Shown here one piece after another: positions 45,701-58,003 of a DNA stretch of 64,000 nt. The position numbers and the translations under genes are program-made. The notes under the pieces are model-generated. The model was not told where the DNA came from. It worked only from the letters and a program-made list of their open reading frames with translations, and ran no database searches. The stretch comes from Cruorifilaria tuberocauda. Taxonomy: Eukaryota; Nematoda; Chromadorea; Rhabditida; Onchocercidae. Numbering within the stretch: position 1 is the first letter of the stretch; every line of letters starts with the position of its first letter. The stretch is taken from the NCBI GenBank assembly GCA_013365365.1, contig JABVXU010000238.1, positions 1 through 64,000 of the forward strand. The letters are read 5' to 3'.

Positions 45701-48423
45701 CCAAGTACAACTGATGAAAGCAGGAAGAAGCCAAAGCTAAATAATGAAGAAAAAGCGAAAAAAGGAATAAAAAAGCACAGAGAGAAAAACAATGAGAAAT
45801 CAGACGAAATCTCTTGTAAGCCAAAAAAGGTTTCAAAGCATCTCAAAGCTGCATCTGATGGGTTAGAAAGTAAAATAAAAAAGTCTACTGAGACAGTTTC
45901 CGGATGCAACGAAGTTTCAAAGAATTTTATTCCTGTGATGTGCGAAGTGCGCATCACATTAGAAACAACCAAGCCTGCTGCTTCTTTTACCGAATTTTCA
46001 AAATCTGTATATGCTGCGGAAAGTGCTCACTTACGTTTCCTAACTTCTGAACCAGCTCAGACAAGTCAGAATGAAGCGGAAACGGAGAAGAAACTAAAAA
46101 AATATTGCACTTCATCATCTGGTAATCGAATAGCGCAAGAATCCGCATGTCATAATAGTTCAGTAAACAAGCTTAGTGAGATCAATAAAAAAGGCAGTTC
46201 TGTAGCTGCTATTTTGTCAATGTTCACTGAAAAAGCTGAACAGGAGAGAATACGTTTTGAGCGCCGCCCCTCTCGTCCAATAAGAACTTTTCGGGATGTA
46301 GAGAAATCTTCATCCAGAAAATTATCATCAGTAGTAACTTGTGTAAATGATGAGAACTATTTAAAGCTTTATCGAGCACCAGAAGAAGAGAAGAAACGGG
46401 TGAAAAATTTAATTGAACTTCATCGACGTGGTTCCACAGATCGAAAACAAGTTGACACTAAAGAAATTATAGCTGCAAAGCAAGATGAAGGCAATAATAG
46501 CTCTCCGAATCAGAGAAGAATTATTGCTGAACAAGACAAAGTCGACAGGAACTTGAAAGGAAGAAAAATGGAAATAAATCCTGCATTAAATATTAAAAAA
46601 GGGACGGAGTTGTCAGAAAAAAAGGTCATCTCAGATTTAACCCAATCAGAACTAAGAGATATCAAAAAAACTGGTCAGATAACAGAGGAGCGAAATGCTG
46701 ATACTATGAAGATGGCAAAAACTGTCCATCTCAGAAACGAAATAAAGAAGCAGAAAAAGGATATGACAAAATTTACTCAGGAAATGGCAGAGGGGGTTAA
46801 AAGGTCAACGGAAAATATTGTGGAGACATCGCAAATTCAAACTTTGTTAGCATCGCAGCAGAAGACGGAAATTCAGAATGACTGTAGCATTACAAGAAGT
46901 GGCAAAACAAAAAGTTGGGTGAATTTGGACGAATCGCACAATGATTCTTCAACAAACTCTTTGAATACGACACCGAAACAGCCAAAACATGAAAAAAGCA
47001 ATAGCGGGAAACAAATTGAAACTGTAAATGAAAAGATGGCTTTATCTTCAGAGCCATATTTTTCGGAAGAAAGATGCACTGCAAAAATAAAAGCTAGGGA
47101 AATAACAAGCAATCAAAAGATGCCTAAGCGAAAGAAAAGCAAAGTTGAAGATGTTAACAGAAATCTTGATAGTAAGGATGTTGCGCGAAACTTGTTGGTT
47201 CGGGTAAAAAATTCTGAAGAGTTTATTGAACATCGAGATTCTTTCATCGAAAAGAAAATGAAAAAAAGCGTCGAAAAACTGAAGAAAGGTAAAGCCTTGA
47301 GGGAATCGGTAGCAACATCTGTCAGCTCTCAATTCCCTCAGAAAGGAAAGCAAACGAAATCAGTCGAAGCAAACAGTAGCAAAATTCAAAGGGCAATCTC
47401 AGGTTTAAAACCGTCGTCAATTGATCTAACAACTACTACGACAAGAAACACGGTAGCGAATCATTCTGACGAACTTTTGCAACGCATAACTTCCAAAAAA
47501 CCTCCAAAAGGTTCAGGACGGAAAAAAATCAGTGCAGAAACGAAATTGAAGAAGCTACACGATAAATACGGATCAGAGACAGAGAGTATCAATTCTGGCC
47601 CTAAGATTGGCGAAGCTACGGTTTCAGTGCAAAATGAAATATCTAATTTAACAGATCAAGCATTGCACTCAATTCAAGATACTCTATCTAATATTCAAGA
47701 ATCATTAGAGGTTTCTTTTAACTCTAATTCTTCCGTGCATGACGCAATAAAGCGAAAAGTTTCTCGAAAAAATAATTGCTCAAAAAATTTGTTGATAAGA
47801 ATAAAATCAGACACCAATTTGGCTGAAGATAAAGAAAAAGTGAGAGCAGTACGTACATGTCGAGAAACTGTCGATGATCAAGCCGTTTCTCGTAATCGGA
47901 AGGATAAAAATCAACGCAGTATTTCGGTTCGTTTCTCATGGATCTTTTACCACATTGAGTAATGTTTTCTGTCTTTTTTTGAATTTCTGAATCATATATT
48001 ATTTTTCTGGATGGTGTGATATTCATTTTTTCGATAATATGAAATGACAAAATTAATTAAACATGCTATAATTGATCGATTATAGCATGTTTATTTAATT
48101 TTGTCATTTCTTTAACTTCGGGAAAAAAAGATGCACATTTCTGTCAATAATAAGGATATATATCGGTTTGTTTTCTTGTCATTTTTCAATACGACACCAT
48201 GAATTAAATACGATTGCAGATAGTTGACTTAAAGAATCAGGAGAACTACAGTTTTGGTTGGCTTAAACTGCAGTTAGAAACACGAGTGAATAAAGAAAAA
48301 GATGATCAAATGAGATGGAGATATCGCCGTGATTTAAAAATTTCACCAATTCAATCCAGAAATGCTAAAAAAGCTTTAAGCATCTGGAAAACAATGGAGC
48401 AAAGCAGCATTGCCAAAATTTAA
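42705..48423 (+). CDS. MLCK/titin-family Ser/Thr kinase with long charged tail, 1263 aa, 11 exons
   Basis: Exons: 42705-42786, 42985-43084, 43290-43401, 43514-43608, 43685-43826, 44110-44309, 44474-44626, 44723-44876, 45302-45586, 45662-47926, 48220-48423; phases agree. The kinase domain is near the N terminus: glycine loop GEGKFGKV (about 60-67), Lys82 in AAKHIK, HLDIKPEN with catalytic Asp175 and Asn180, DFG 195-197, GTPEFVAPE to 221, DMWSIGV, and HPWI near 305. HLD in place of HRD is usual in the MLCK/twitchin/titin group. After the domain, LKSYLRNERFRKATWALVFL resembles the autoinhibitory, calmodulin-binding helix of that group. Exon 10 then adds 755 residues of Lys/Ser/Glu-rich, probably disordered sequence. 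No Ig or Fn3 domains are present, unlike twitchin or UNC-89. Placing exon 3 at 43290 restores the glycine loop; the open frame upstream of it (from 43180) is intronic. AATAAA lies at 48677-48682. Confidence 0.88.
48041..48110. repeat. 32-bp near-perfect inverted repeat (hairpin) in the last kinase intron
   Basis: Left arm 48041-48072 and right arm 48079-48110 are reverse complements except for one base; the 6-nt loop is TGATCG. It lies inside the 293-nt intron 47927-48219. It could be a small palindromic mobile-element remnant or an RNA hairpin in the pre-mRNA. Confidence 0.9.
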
Positions 48424-49670
48424 ACCTTTTTATTGGTTATACTAGCGCTTTTGGTAGTATTTTGAAGGTCCTCTAGACTAACTGATTCATGCCAAATCCT
48501 GTTTCTATTTACTGATGGATGTTTTCTTACCCTCCATGCAAGTATAGAGAATTTCTTTATTTCATAATGTTGATTCAGTGCGATATCTTTATTTTTCTTC
48601 ATGTAAATTGCTAGAACCTAAATTCTACATATCTGTACAGCATCCTTGCTTCATTGTACATCCGTTTTTTCCGTTCAATAAAGGAGATTATTAATGTATT
48701 GTTTGTTGACATATTATTGATCTTCTGATGGTTCGTTGTTAATTACTCTCCTTCTCACTTTTTCACTAGACATTGTTTTTCTTTAAGTTTTGTAACTGCA
48801 TCACATGCCTTGGAAAGAAATGCTCACCAGCGTTGATAATGAGAAAGGTTACTCATGTAGCTTTCTGGTCTGGATATCAGATAAATTTTGGTATTAATTG
48901 TGCAGATTGAAATATTCGAATAAAACATTAATCATGCATATATTTATGGATCACATAAACCTATAACCATAATTTTTGTATTGCAGAGATTAAATTATTT
49001 TCAAATTGAAACATCGAAAGACGCAAGTTGGAGCAGTAATGGATTAAAAAAAATAAAATCAGGTTGTCAAGTAATAAGTAAACAGTTTAATTGAAGGTTT
49101 ATAAATGGCTATATGTGGAAAGATATTAGATTACACAGTTCTATCTAACTTTTCAAAGCATTTGCTAAATTGAACGTTTCGAATAGAATGATATCCATCA
49201 AGTCATTTTCGTTGTGATCCACTATGTGGTGAACATCATCTACCAATCTTTACTTTCTAGATATTGTTACAAGGAATATTCTGGAATACAATAAGTGGCG
49301 GCTGTATTTGATTTGTTTAGTATTGTATGATCATCATTGATGCTAAGCGTTCATTACTCATTGACTACTTTAAATTTAGTTCCACCAATTTTTGTACTTA
49401 TAAAATTTGATTTTTCTTTTAAGACTTTCAATAATTAAATCAGATTTTCCAAGCAACTGATAAAATAGGATCAACTGAGCAAGTACGTCAACTTGTAACA
49501 ATCATAAATGTATAACATTGAGTTTCCATTTTTGAATAGTAGATTTAGGAAAGGAAATCATCATTAGTTTATAACTGTAGAACCGTAAGAAAGGTCAAGC
49601 TATTAAAATAACTGTGTACATTTTGTTTTAGGAATAAGAAGGAAGAATTCAGCTAGATAAGAAAGAAGAA
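48424..49670. other. Kinase 3' UTR and intergenic space
   Basis: AT-rich sequence with the likely polyadenylation signal AATAAA at 48677-48682, about 255 bases after the kinase stop. No ORF or RNA gene is supported in the rest, which should hold the promoter of the following secreted-protein gene. Confidence 0.5.
49630..49631 (+). promoter_or_regulatory. Likely trans-splice acceptor of the CPG4-like gene
   Basis: TTTTGTTTTAG ends at 49631, about 40 bases before the ATG at 49671. It is a strong nematode 3' splice site with no coding exon upstream, so a spliced-leader site is likely. Confidence 0.5.
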
Positions 49671-51863
49671 ATGATAAAGATGTATACTGGTAATATTGTC
49701 CTATTTTTCCTGATATTTCTCGTGATGCAACCAGGAACAAACGGTGAATGATTTGCTGCTTTTGAATGACTAAGCGTAATGATATGCACAGCGATTGTTT
49801 TGCCTATTGAACAAAAATGGAGTTGCAGGAGGAAGTGGAAATCCTTTAGAGTCAACAGATTCAAGAATTCAGTCAGTGACGTTCAGGAATTCAGTTAGTG
49901 ACCTTGAAGGAATGCCTGAGTTTCAGTCAAATTGTGTTGAAGGTAAAATAAACAAATGTCTCTTTTAAAATATGTTCTTCTTTGCTTTTATTGTTTGTTC
50001 ATATCGATTTTGCGTATTCATTGCAGGCTGTTTGAAACCTTTCCTTCTTACTCTACGTGCAAGTTTTGTTTCTGGAAACAACTATGAACGTTTACTGAAC
50101 ACATGCGAGTAAGAGATTAGTTACTTCACGAGAATTCTATATGAATCACATTTCCTGTAATTATTCGCCATAATTATTTTAGAAAACTCCGTGAAGTATA
50201 TGAATGTGTGGATCGGTTAAAGAAATGTCAGCCGAATTATTTATTTCGCATACTTATGGATGGCTTTGAGTACATGTGTGTAGAGCATCCTGCTGGTTAT
50301 TTTTCAACACATTTTTTGATTGATTTCATTTTTCATGAAGTCATCTCTTACTATATACATTGTTATTCACATTCATATTGCGTCATTTATTTTTAAGCTT
50401 TTCGAGACTTGATGGAGTGTATGGATCTACATGCACAAATCACGACTAAAGGTTTGGTGTTTCATTTCTGAATTTCTGGATTGATTCAATGGAGTGGTCA
50501 ATTTCGTTGCCAATTTCTCGACATACATTTGCTTGATTTAGTGAGAACTGCATCGTAAATTTGCAGACTGTGAGCAAAAGTGTAAAGCGCATAACTTAAT
50601 TGCTGGCTGGTTCATTCATTCGGCTATGCATTCCAGCAAGCTTCTTCATGCCGGAGCAAATGGTACACCGCCACGCGTTAATATTGGCTTCCTTCGTAAA
50701 ATTACTTCTGAAGCTTGCTCGTCAGTCTTTACATGTATTCATTATAAATTATAACGATTTATCAGTATATGAATTATTTAGTTACCTTTGCCACATATCT
50801 TTTCACTTAACAAATTTATAGTAGAGGTTTTCATTTAGTCAACAACCGAAATTCTCTTTGCATAATTCTCAAAATTTGTCAGTAAAGTGGAACATTTTTG
50901 GTAAACTTGTGAACAGCAACTGTCTTTTCTCAAAACTACTGCCTAAAATCTTTCTTCTAAGGATTAAAGAATAATCATTCAGCGATGTCAAAATAATGCA
51001 TTTTTCACGAGGTACCACGGCAAAGATAGCCATCTGTTGAATACTGGGCGAAATGTTCTAATATACTGCAATATTCCAAAATAAATAATAATTTCATATT
51101 TGACTTACGCATTTTAGAATTGTACAATGCTACTTCCTTTGTTTAAAAACAAAATATAATGCACGCTGTTATGGCATTGGTGGTAGCATGCTCATGGTAA
51201 GTTTGATTAACCTTTATCATATTGAAATACGAATGTTTGAGTGCAGTTAAGGATCTTAAGTCTTCTGTGATGCCTGCAACTGTATTTTAGAATAAATTTA
51301 AATTTAAAGATTTAAATATTTTTATTTTAAACTTAAAGAGTTAGCAATTCGATTGTACTTCATTAAATTGCAATTATATTATAGATAATGAATGTTATCT
51401 TCTAAATGTTGACATACATACTGTAATATATTTTTAGGAGGTAATAGTAAGGCCAATATATCGAATGTATAATTCAATGTTATTAAGTCCATTGTGGAAT
51501 GTAATGAGGCTAATGTTGCCTTCTCAGTGCAATTTCATGGTGACTGATGTAGGGATCTCTCGACAGAGGTTTTTTTATATTAGTGTTAAATGACAAAATT
51601 AAAGAAAGATCCATTTGGAAAGCATTTTAATCAATATGGAATGTTTACGTTCAATGTCTGCCATTCATGATAGTTTTAAATAATTAATTTAAATCTGAAT
51701 TGATTAATTTAGAATCAATCCCAAGCTGGACAAAGATTTAAAGGAGTTTTATAAGAATCGAACGGAACCGTTGATCGAATTCCGCCCTCCAGTAAAATTT
51801 TTAATTTTTACAATTTTATTTTTATTAAAGCATTTACCAGCACCGAGTAATATAAATTTATAG
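49671..51863 (+). CDS. Secreted cysteine-rich protein, CPG4 (chondroitin proteoglycan 4)-like, 316 aa, nine exons
   Basis: Exons: 49671-49743, 49829-49942, 50027-50108, 50183-50295, 50398-50451, 50567-50720, 51118-51196, 51438-51568, 51713-51863; phases agree and the frame ends with TAG. The first exon is a signal peptide (NIVLFFLIFLVMQPGTNG). The mature protein has regularly spaced cysteines (CVEGCLK, LLNTCEKL, YECVDRLKKCQ, EYMCVEH, MECMDL, KDCEQKCK, EACSIVQCYFLCLKTKYNARC), a layout I associate with the nematode CPG4 domain. It is probably extracellular; function is unknown and no chondroitin attachment motif is obvious. Exon 2 carries a small internal duplication (GAATTCAGT...AGTGAC twice). 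The donors at 50720 (GTCAGT) and acceptor at 50397 (TTTAAG) are the weakest points; an unspliced exon 6 would stop after FTCIHYKL. AATAAA is at 52014-52019. Confidence 0.72.
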
Positions 51864-54016
51864 ATTTTGCAGAAGTCTTAAACTTAAAAATCTGTCAGTA
51901 TGAAACTATGGATTAGTTTCGTAAACATAGATAAATACCAGGAAAATGTGGCATAGGAATTGGTTTCCCTACTTTTTTCTTATAAGTGTGGTTAGCTGCT
52001 TAGCACTTTAGCAAATAAAATAAGGTTTTAATAGCATGCTGAACTTCTTTAAAGTTTATTTTATTTCATATGAAAATTGTTAAGCATGTTGACACAGAAC
52101 GGTTTGTAATTTCGGACAAAAAAACTTTATATCACAGTGCTTCGGGTCAGGTTATTGAATAATATTGAATAAAAGCGTTATCAAACAATGAAACGGGTTA
52201 TCTTAAGCCAGAGAACTTCTCTGAACCCGAGAAATCTGTATTTCGACGGCGAACAAAGAGGATTAATAAAGACATTGACATGGTAACTTTCACTGCGGCA
52301 AAGAGGAGGAACGAGACAGGGAACATTAGGCGTGACAATATTGGCTAGTTTTTTTCCTTCTAAGGCTAGTTTTTTTCCTTTTTTTGAATATTTCTCACGA
52401 TGTTATGAAAGTTATACGTTGAAGTGCATTTAAAGGAATTAATTATAAATCTCTTCTTTTAGTGTTCCTAAACATTGATTTGGACGAATCAAAAGCGACA
52501 ATATTCAAATGAATTAAGATATTTGATTATCAGCAAATTTTTACAGAAAACGATTATCTAAACTTTTCCAATGAGTGTGACAAAGATTGTGTTGGCAAAG
52601 AACGAAGGTAGATAGATAATGTGTAAAGCTATGAAGCACGCCTTTCCACATGAAAATCATTCCTACAGTAGCTAATCAGACCGCAGATTACTATGGTTAT
52701 CCTTTGTTCATTTATTATCATTGAATTATTTAGAACATTGCTTTTACTATATAGAGTACTGGATAATCTGTGATTTGGAAATTTTAAAAACAATCTTATT
52801 CATATTTTAAACGCACAAATATCACCAAAAATAATAATTTAACGAAAAACTTATTTTATGCAAATTGAACAAAAACGCTAGATGCTTTATTTACATAAGA
52901 TGTTTAAATTGTATTCTATTTATCACAATGTAACGATTTTAAAACTTTGTCATTTACTTTTGAAAATAAATGGCTTCCAAAAACAGGAAATTTTACAGAA
53001 AAATATTTAGGATGATTATCATTGAAATCGCAAAAAGATTTCTTAATATCTGAAAACGCACAGAAAAAATTACGTTTTATATTCCTTGCATTGCTTACAG
53101 TTTCACTTTCCCTGTGAAACGATACATGTGATTAAATAAATTTCCAAATACTCCTGCTGTATGGCTGCATTTCTGATTCTTTAGCAGTTTTGAGTGTTTT
53201 CTTATTTCTTCTTTATTAGACCATTACAACCCTGATTTCTTCCTTTATTTTCTTAAAATTTTTACTGCATGGAATGTCGTATCCAATTAAGCCTTCATTA
53301 ATATTTCAATCTATTCACACAAAGTCTTTCAGATATATAAAATTAGAAAATCCAAATTGCAAATTTCAAAATATTTTTTGGAAAGAATACTAGAAAATAA
53401 GAAATGAATCTACATGTAACAAGTGAATCCAAAAAAATGCGAACTTTTATAACTTTTTAAAAATTTTTTTTATACCAAATATATTTGTAAATAACGTACG
53501 AGAATATGTGGAATACAACTCCTTAAAAAAAAAAACATTATCGTCACTTGGAAACCGCCTTAAGTATATTCGTTTAGCCGTTTACAGGATTATCAATCAC
53601 ATACTTGTAAAATGATATTCTGTGAATAAAAAGCTAACTATTTCGCAAAATCTATACAGATTCAGTTCTTCAGTAACGATGATTCCTTGGTTCAGTGTCC
53701 CAATACCTTACAGTTACCATAAAGTTGGTTTCACTATTTCTTCTCTGTCGTTAAACTAATTCCTTTCATTCGCAATAAAAAAATCATGGAGGCGATGAAG
53801 AGTAATTGCTTTTAGCGGCCAAAAGGTCTAAACGTTTTAGATGAGCCGATGTTATTCGTAATATGGACCGAAGAACGAAATTAGGCATAACCTGAAATAG
53901 TACAAAGTTTAATGATAAATATGCGTTTCTATAAACTGATATGAGGAAGTTGTCACTCTTCTAAAATTTTTATTTTTCAAGTTCGCTATTCATAAAATAA
54001 ATAGATAAACATGCGC
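51864..54016. other. Intergenic between converging genes
   Basis: AT-rich spacer. It contains a 59-codon open frame without ATG (52169-52348) with a very basic translation, and next to it a 21-bp tandem duplication of GGCTAGTTTTTTTCCTT (copies at 52343 and 52364). No other feature is supported. Confidence 0.45.
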
Positions 54017-57000
54017 TCATTTAAATCTAATTAGTAGAAAAAAGTTAGACCGCCATGGTCTTTTTGCTTTTAACAGCGCGAAACTATCAATTATGTCTTT
54101 GTTCACCTCATGTTTTTTCAGTTCCACTCTTCCTGCATTTTCGACGCTTATTTCATCCCCTTGCATTTCTGTTTTTCTCACAGGTATCATCTTTTCTAGT
54201 TGTTGTTCCATTTCAGTTGAAAATTTCTCTTCCTCAGTCCATTCATTTGAGTTCCGTTTTGTGAACCGACTATTTGCAGTACCGCTGGATATTTTTTTAC
54301 ATTCGTCTTGAATATCACCCAATGTGGATTGTTCTATACTGGTGTCAATAACTAAATGTTCATCAGCTCGATCTTCTCCATTTTTATATTTTTTCCAGTT
54401 TCTTTGAATTGTTTCAGGTGTACGTTCTGTTTGAGTTTTCATTTCTTGCTGTCTTTGATGTTCAGCTATTTTGCTTTCTACTGCTTGTCCTGATGCACTT
54501 TCTGTTCCACTGGATGAGCATTTGAACCTTTCGATTACATTCACTTTTGCATCATTCGCTATTTCATGTGGTATACTAGAATGAATTATCAACTAGATGT
54601 AGTTGTCAATTGCAAGTGAATGTTAAGTCTATATAGAAAATGATAAATTCTTGAAAGTATGTTCTATCTTCAAATTATTGGAGCAGTTACAAAATGTCAA
54701 TACAAAGAAGAAATGAAAGCTTTGGTCAGTAAAAACCATTTAAGGCATAAAAAAACCTTGCATAAATATCATGACTTTCCCAATCATCAGTATTAGATTC
54801 TGACTCTTCAACCGCTATGTCAACTTTTGGCGATTCTGTCATTTCCACTGTACTCACTGTTGTTTTCTGTCCTTCATCATCAGAATGAATTTTTATAATT
54901 TCTGCTTTTAACTCTTCTTGAGTTCCATTATTCAGTGTTATCAGTTTACTGCAATACTATTCGGAAAATAAACTGTTTAGAAGGTAAAGATCTCTCTCCA
55001 CTTTTTATTTTCTATAACTCTTAATAAGATATAAAGGCTAAGAAGCAACAAACATTGTGGAAGAGAAATTTCTTTCCACCTATAAATAAATGTCAATTCT
55101 GCGCATATTTTACACCATACAAAAATGTCAAACTAAATATTTATACTTACTTCTTATTTCTCAGTCGGTCTATTACAGGATTCCCCGATTTCTGTTTCAA
55201 CAGTAATTTTCGATCGCACATAACTGAAATATCTTTTTGTCTGGACCGTCCATTCTTGTTATTACGATTGTTTTTCCACGTTTCTTTCTTTCTCAGTTCA
55301 TTCTTTAGATGAATGATCAGCGCAACAAGTTCTTCCCGATCAAATGTAGATAATTCTGCAGTAATTAAAAAAAAACTCAAAAATTCTTAAACAAAGTCTA
55401 TCATGTTCATATGATGGAAATATGAAATTAAGCGTTTTTCGAATTTATGACCCAGTAGCAACAATTTTCGTAAGTATTACATTACGAACAAACGCTGAAT
55501 AAAATGGAAGCAAAATGAAACACGAATTAGTTAGAGACAAAATACGTCTTTCTGATTTGTCACTGAATAATTACCAATCATCAAACTGCAAAACATATTA
55601 GTCAATACCAAATAAAATTCTCTACAAGAAATTCGGTAACACTTCTAGCGCTGACAAGACTTTCTTCTGACTCCATTGGCTCATTTTATGCGCATAACGA
55701 AGCCTATCCTCTATTTATCGTCCTTATCTCATTCTCAACTTTACAATTTAATAGCATTTAGCAACGATAAAAGGCAATCCTTATTCCCCAACGAGCCTCA
55801 CAGTAATAAGAAGTCAATGAAATTCGCCATACTTTTCGCCACATCTTGCAAGGAAACAGTCCAGCATCAGCAATTTATTTCGAAATTTTAAATCCTCTTA
55901 CCTCCTCAAGCAAATTTATAATTTAGGGGGTACGATTAAAGGAAAAAATGTTCGACTTAGTGTGCTACAAATTGAAAATTTTCATTTCAGTGTAGCACTG
56001 TAAACTGATCTCATAAAATTTGTAAATCAAACTTACCGTCAAGAGAATAACTTGAGCAGCTGAAAAAAATTTGTAATTTGGAACGCATCTTATTATTCTC
56101 TTTCTCAAGAAAGCTGACTGTTTCCTTCAATTTTCTCGTATTTTTGCTTTCAGGTACTGTTCTTTGTCGTCCTGGTAAACTTCCTACATCAGGTTGCACT
56201 TTGCTAAAAATTGATAAGTGACTTTTCATAGTCTGATACCAATTGCAAACGTTTGTTCTAGAAAATATAAAATTAATACCTATAGAAATGAAAGAGAAAA
56301 GAGCAGTGGTAGAAAGTCAGTGCTAACCTTGGCGAAGGATTCACATAAGTGAGACGCTTGCATTCTGTGTGGAAATCTACTAAATGCTCCTGATAATCCG
56401 ATATCCCCATCGCTTCATGATTATTTTTCAGTCGACTGAAATCATTGTTACAATACACACATTTTAAAATAAATACCTGTTTACGTTAAAATTAACACTG
56501 AACCTTATTTCATTGATTTTTTCTTTCAAAAGCGATTCCAGCATTGCGGTTTTTTGCTTCATTGTTAGCATATTTCCTCGTTGTTCATCGTGTCCCTTAG
56601 ACTAAACTATAACAATACTGAATATTTCACTTGTCGGGTAAGTTCATAAAATGATTTTGAATATAAAAGTAATAGCGGCTAATCTGGCAAAAATAAGTCC
56701 ATAAATTCATTACACAATTGGGCCGATGGCATAAGTAATAAAGTACTGAGAAAATAACACACCTGAGTGAACAACAAGTTCTGTAATTCACGATCTTTCT
56801 TTATTATTTCATTATTTGAACGTTTCAAACGCGTTTTTAATATAACATTTTCTTTTAATACAGCAGCGTAATTCTAAAAAAGCAGTGCATTTATACCGCA
56901 ACACAAATATTGATTGATGAGTGCTTATGAAATAAATTCGAAGTGATAACATTATATATGCAAATCTAACTCGCTTCATATAGTTAAACAAAATACATCA

Positions 57001-57952
57001 GCACTATAATTTCTTTGAAATGCTTCCTTCAAAAACATTAACTGTGTTAAATGTAAACTTTACTTTTGCCCATAAATTTCTCTATCCGACCTGGCTATGT
57101 ATAAGTTTTTGATTATACGTACTTATAGTCAGTTTACTTACTCGTTTAATTCCAAAAAGCTCCTCTCGTAAATTATCGATGAGCTCTCCTTGCAGCGTTC
57201 TACCCTGATCAAATTGCGATGATACTGGAAAAAAATTGAACTAATCATTTTTAAATTGTTTCCATTTCGGTGTTCTCGCTTCCAATAATGTTACAATATT
57301 ATATCAGCCTTTCATCAATGCTGGATGTGTGGGAAAACAACTAAAGCTTTTATCCATATCCATAAATGTAATTTAGATAGAAGTAAAACGGAGTTCAGTA
57401 AAAAATATACCGCGAAGTGCTCGTTTTTCCAACAATTTTAGTGGTAAGAGAGAGAAGGATGACGGTTTAGCAGCAAGGCCATATTTGCTTGATGTTATTG
57501 GAGCTGAACGTTTCGCAGAATAAATACTTCTTAGCATTTGACGCCGATCATATATTTCTCCTGATGTGCTTAACTGTACAGGAGAATCATGCTTTGCTAA
57601 AATTTCAATAATGCGAGCATGTATTTGGAACTGTAATTGCGAGATTTATATTTTTTACTAAAATTCGAAATATCAGTGCAAAACTAGTCTCCTCTTCTAT
57701 ATTTAAAATGTATCCTTTATAATGCTTTTTACAGTAATCACTAATAGCTTAGATCACATGCTCAATAGTAAGTTAGACATACAACCTACCAGTGCAGTAT
57801 CCGGTATGGTCAATTGAGTTAGTGGAATCATTTGGAATTGAACTATTGCTATCCGCTTCAACAATAATATTCTGAGACTTATGCTTCTCCTTTGACTGTT
57901 CCTGATAATTACACAAGTCAACAAATTTAGCAGTAACATTTGTTGTGGACAT
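54017..57952 (-). CDS. Coiled-coil protein of unknown function, 623 aa, ten exons
   Basis: Exons (minus): 57952-57790, 57596-57411, 57224-57142, 56873-56763, 56601-56504, 56435-56328, 56203-56037, 55355-55151, 54948-54757, 54575-54017; all phases agree. There is no signal peptide or membrane segment. The N terminus is polar and Ser-rich. From about 115 to 225 the protein has heptad-like helices ([58 protein letters not shown]) and a second helical block near 270-345 ([38 protein letters not shown]). The rest is charged and probably disordered. This suggests a cytoskeletal, centrosomal or ciliary scaffold; similarity to IQCE/lebercilin-type proteins was considered but not shown. A TTTAAG acceptor lies 8 bases before the ATG, so trans-splicing is possible. 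Confidence 0.78.
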
Positions 57953-57977
57953 CAATCAACCTTAAACAGGAAGAAAA

Positions 57978-58003
57978 TGATCAGTTGATCAGTGATGATC
58001 AGT
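57978..58003. repeat. Three TGATCAGT units upstream of the coiled-coil gene
   Basis: TGATCAGT occurs at 57978-57985, 57986-57993 and 57996-58003, 26-51 bases upstream of the minus-strand ATG at 57952. Each contains the palindrome TGATCA. They might be binding sites of a factor or a tandem duplication. Confidence 0.6.

Noticed and set aside
45298..45836. Minus-strand ORFs opposite kinase exons 9 and 10
   Set aside because: Antisense shadows of the coding exons.
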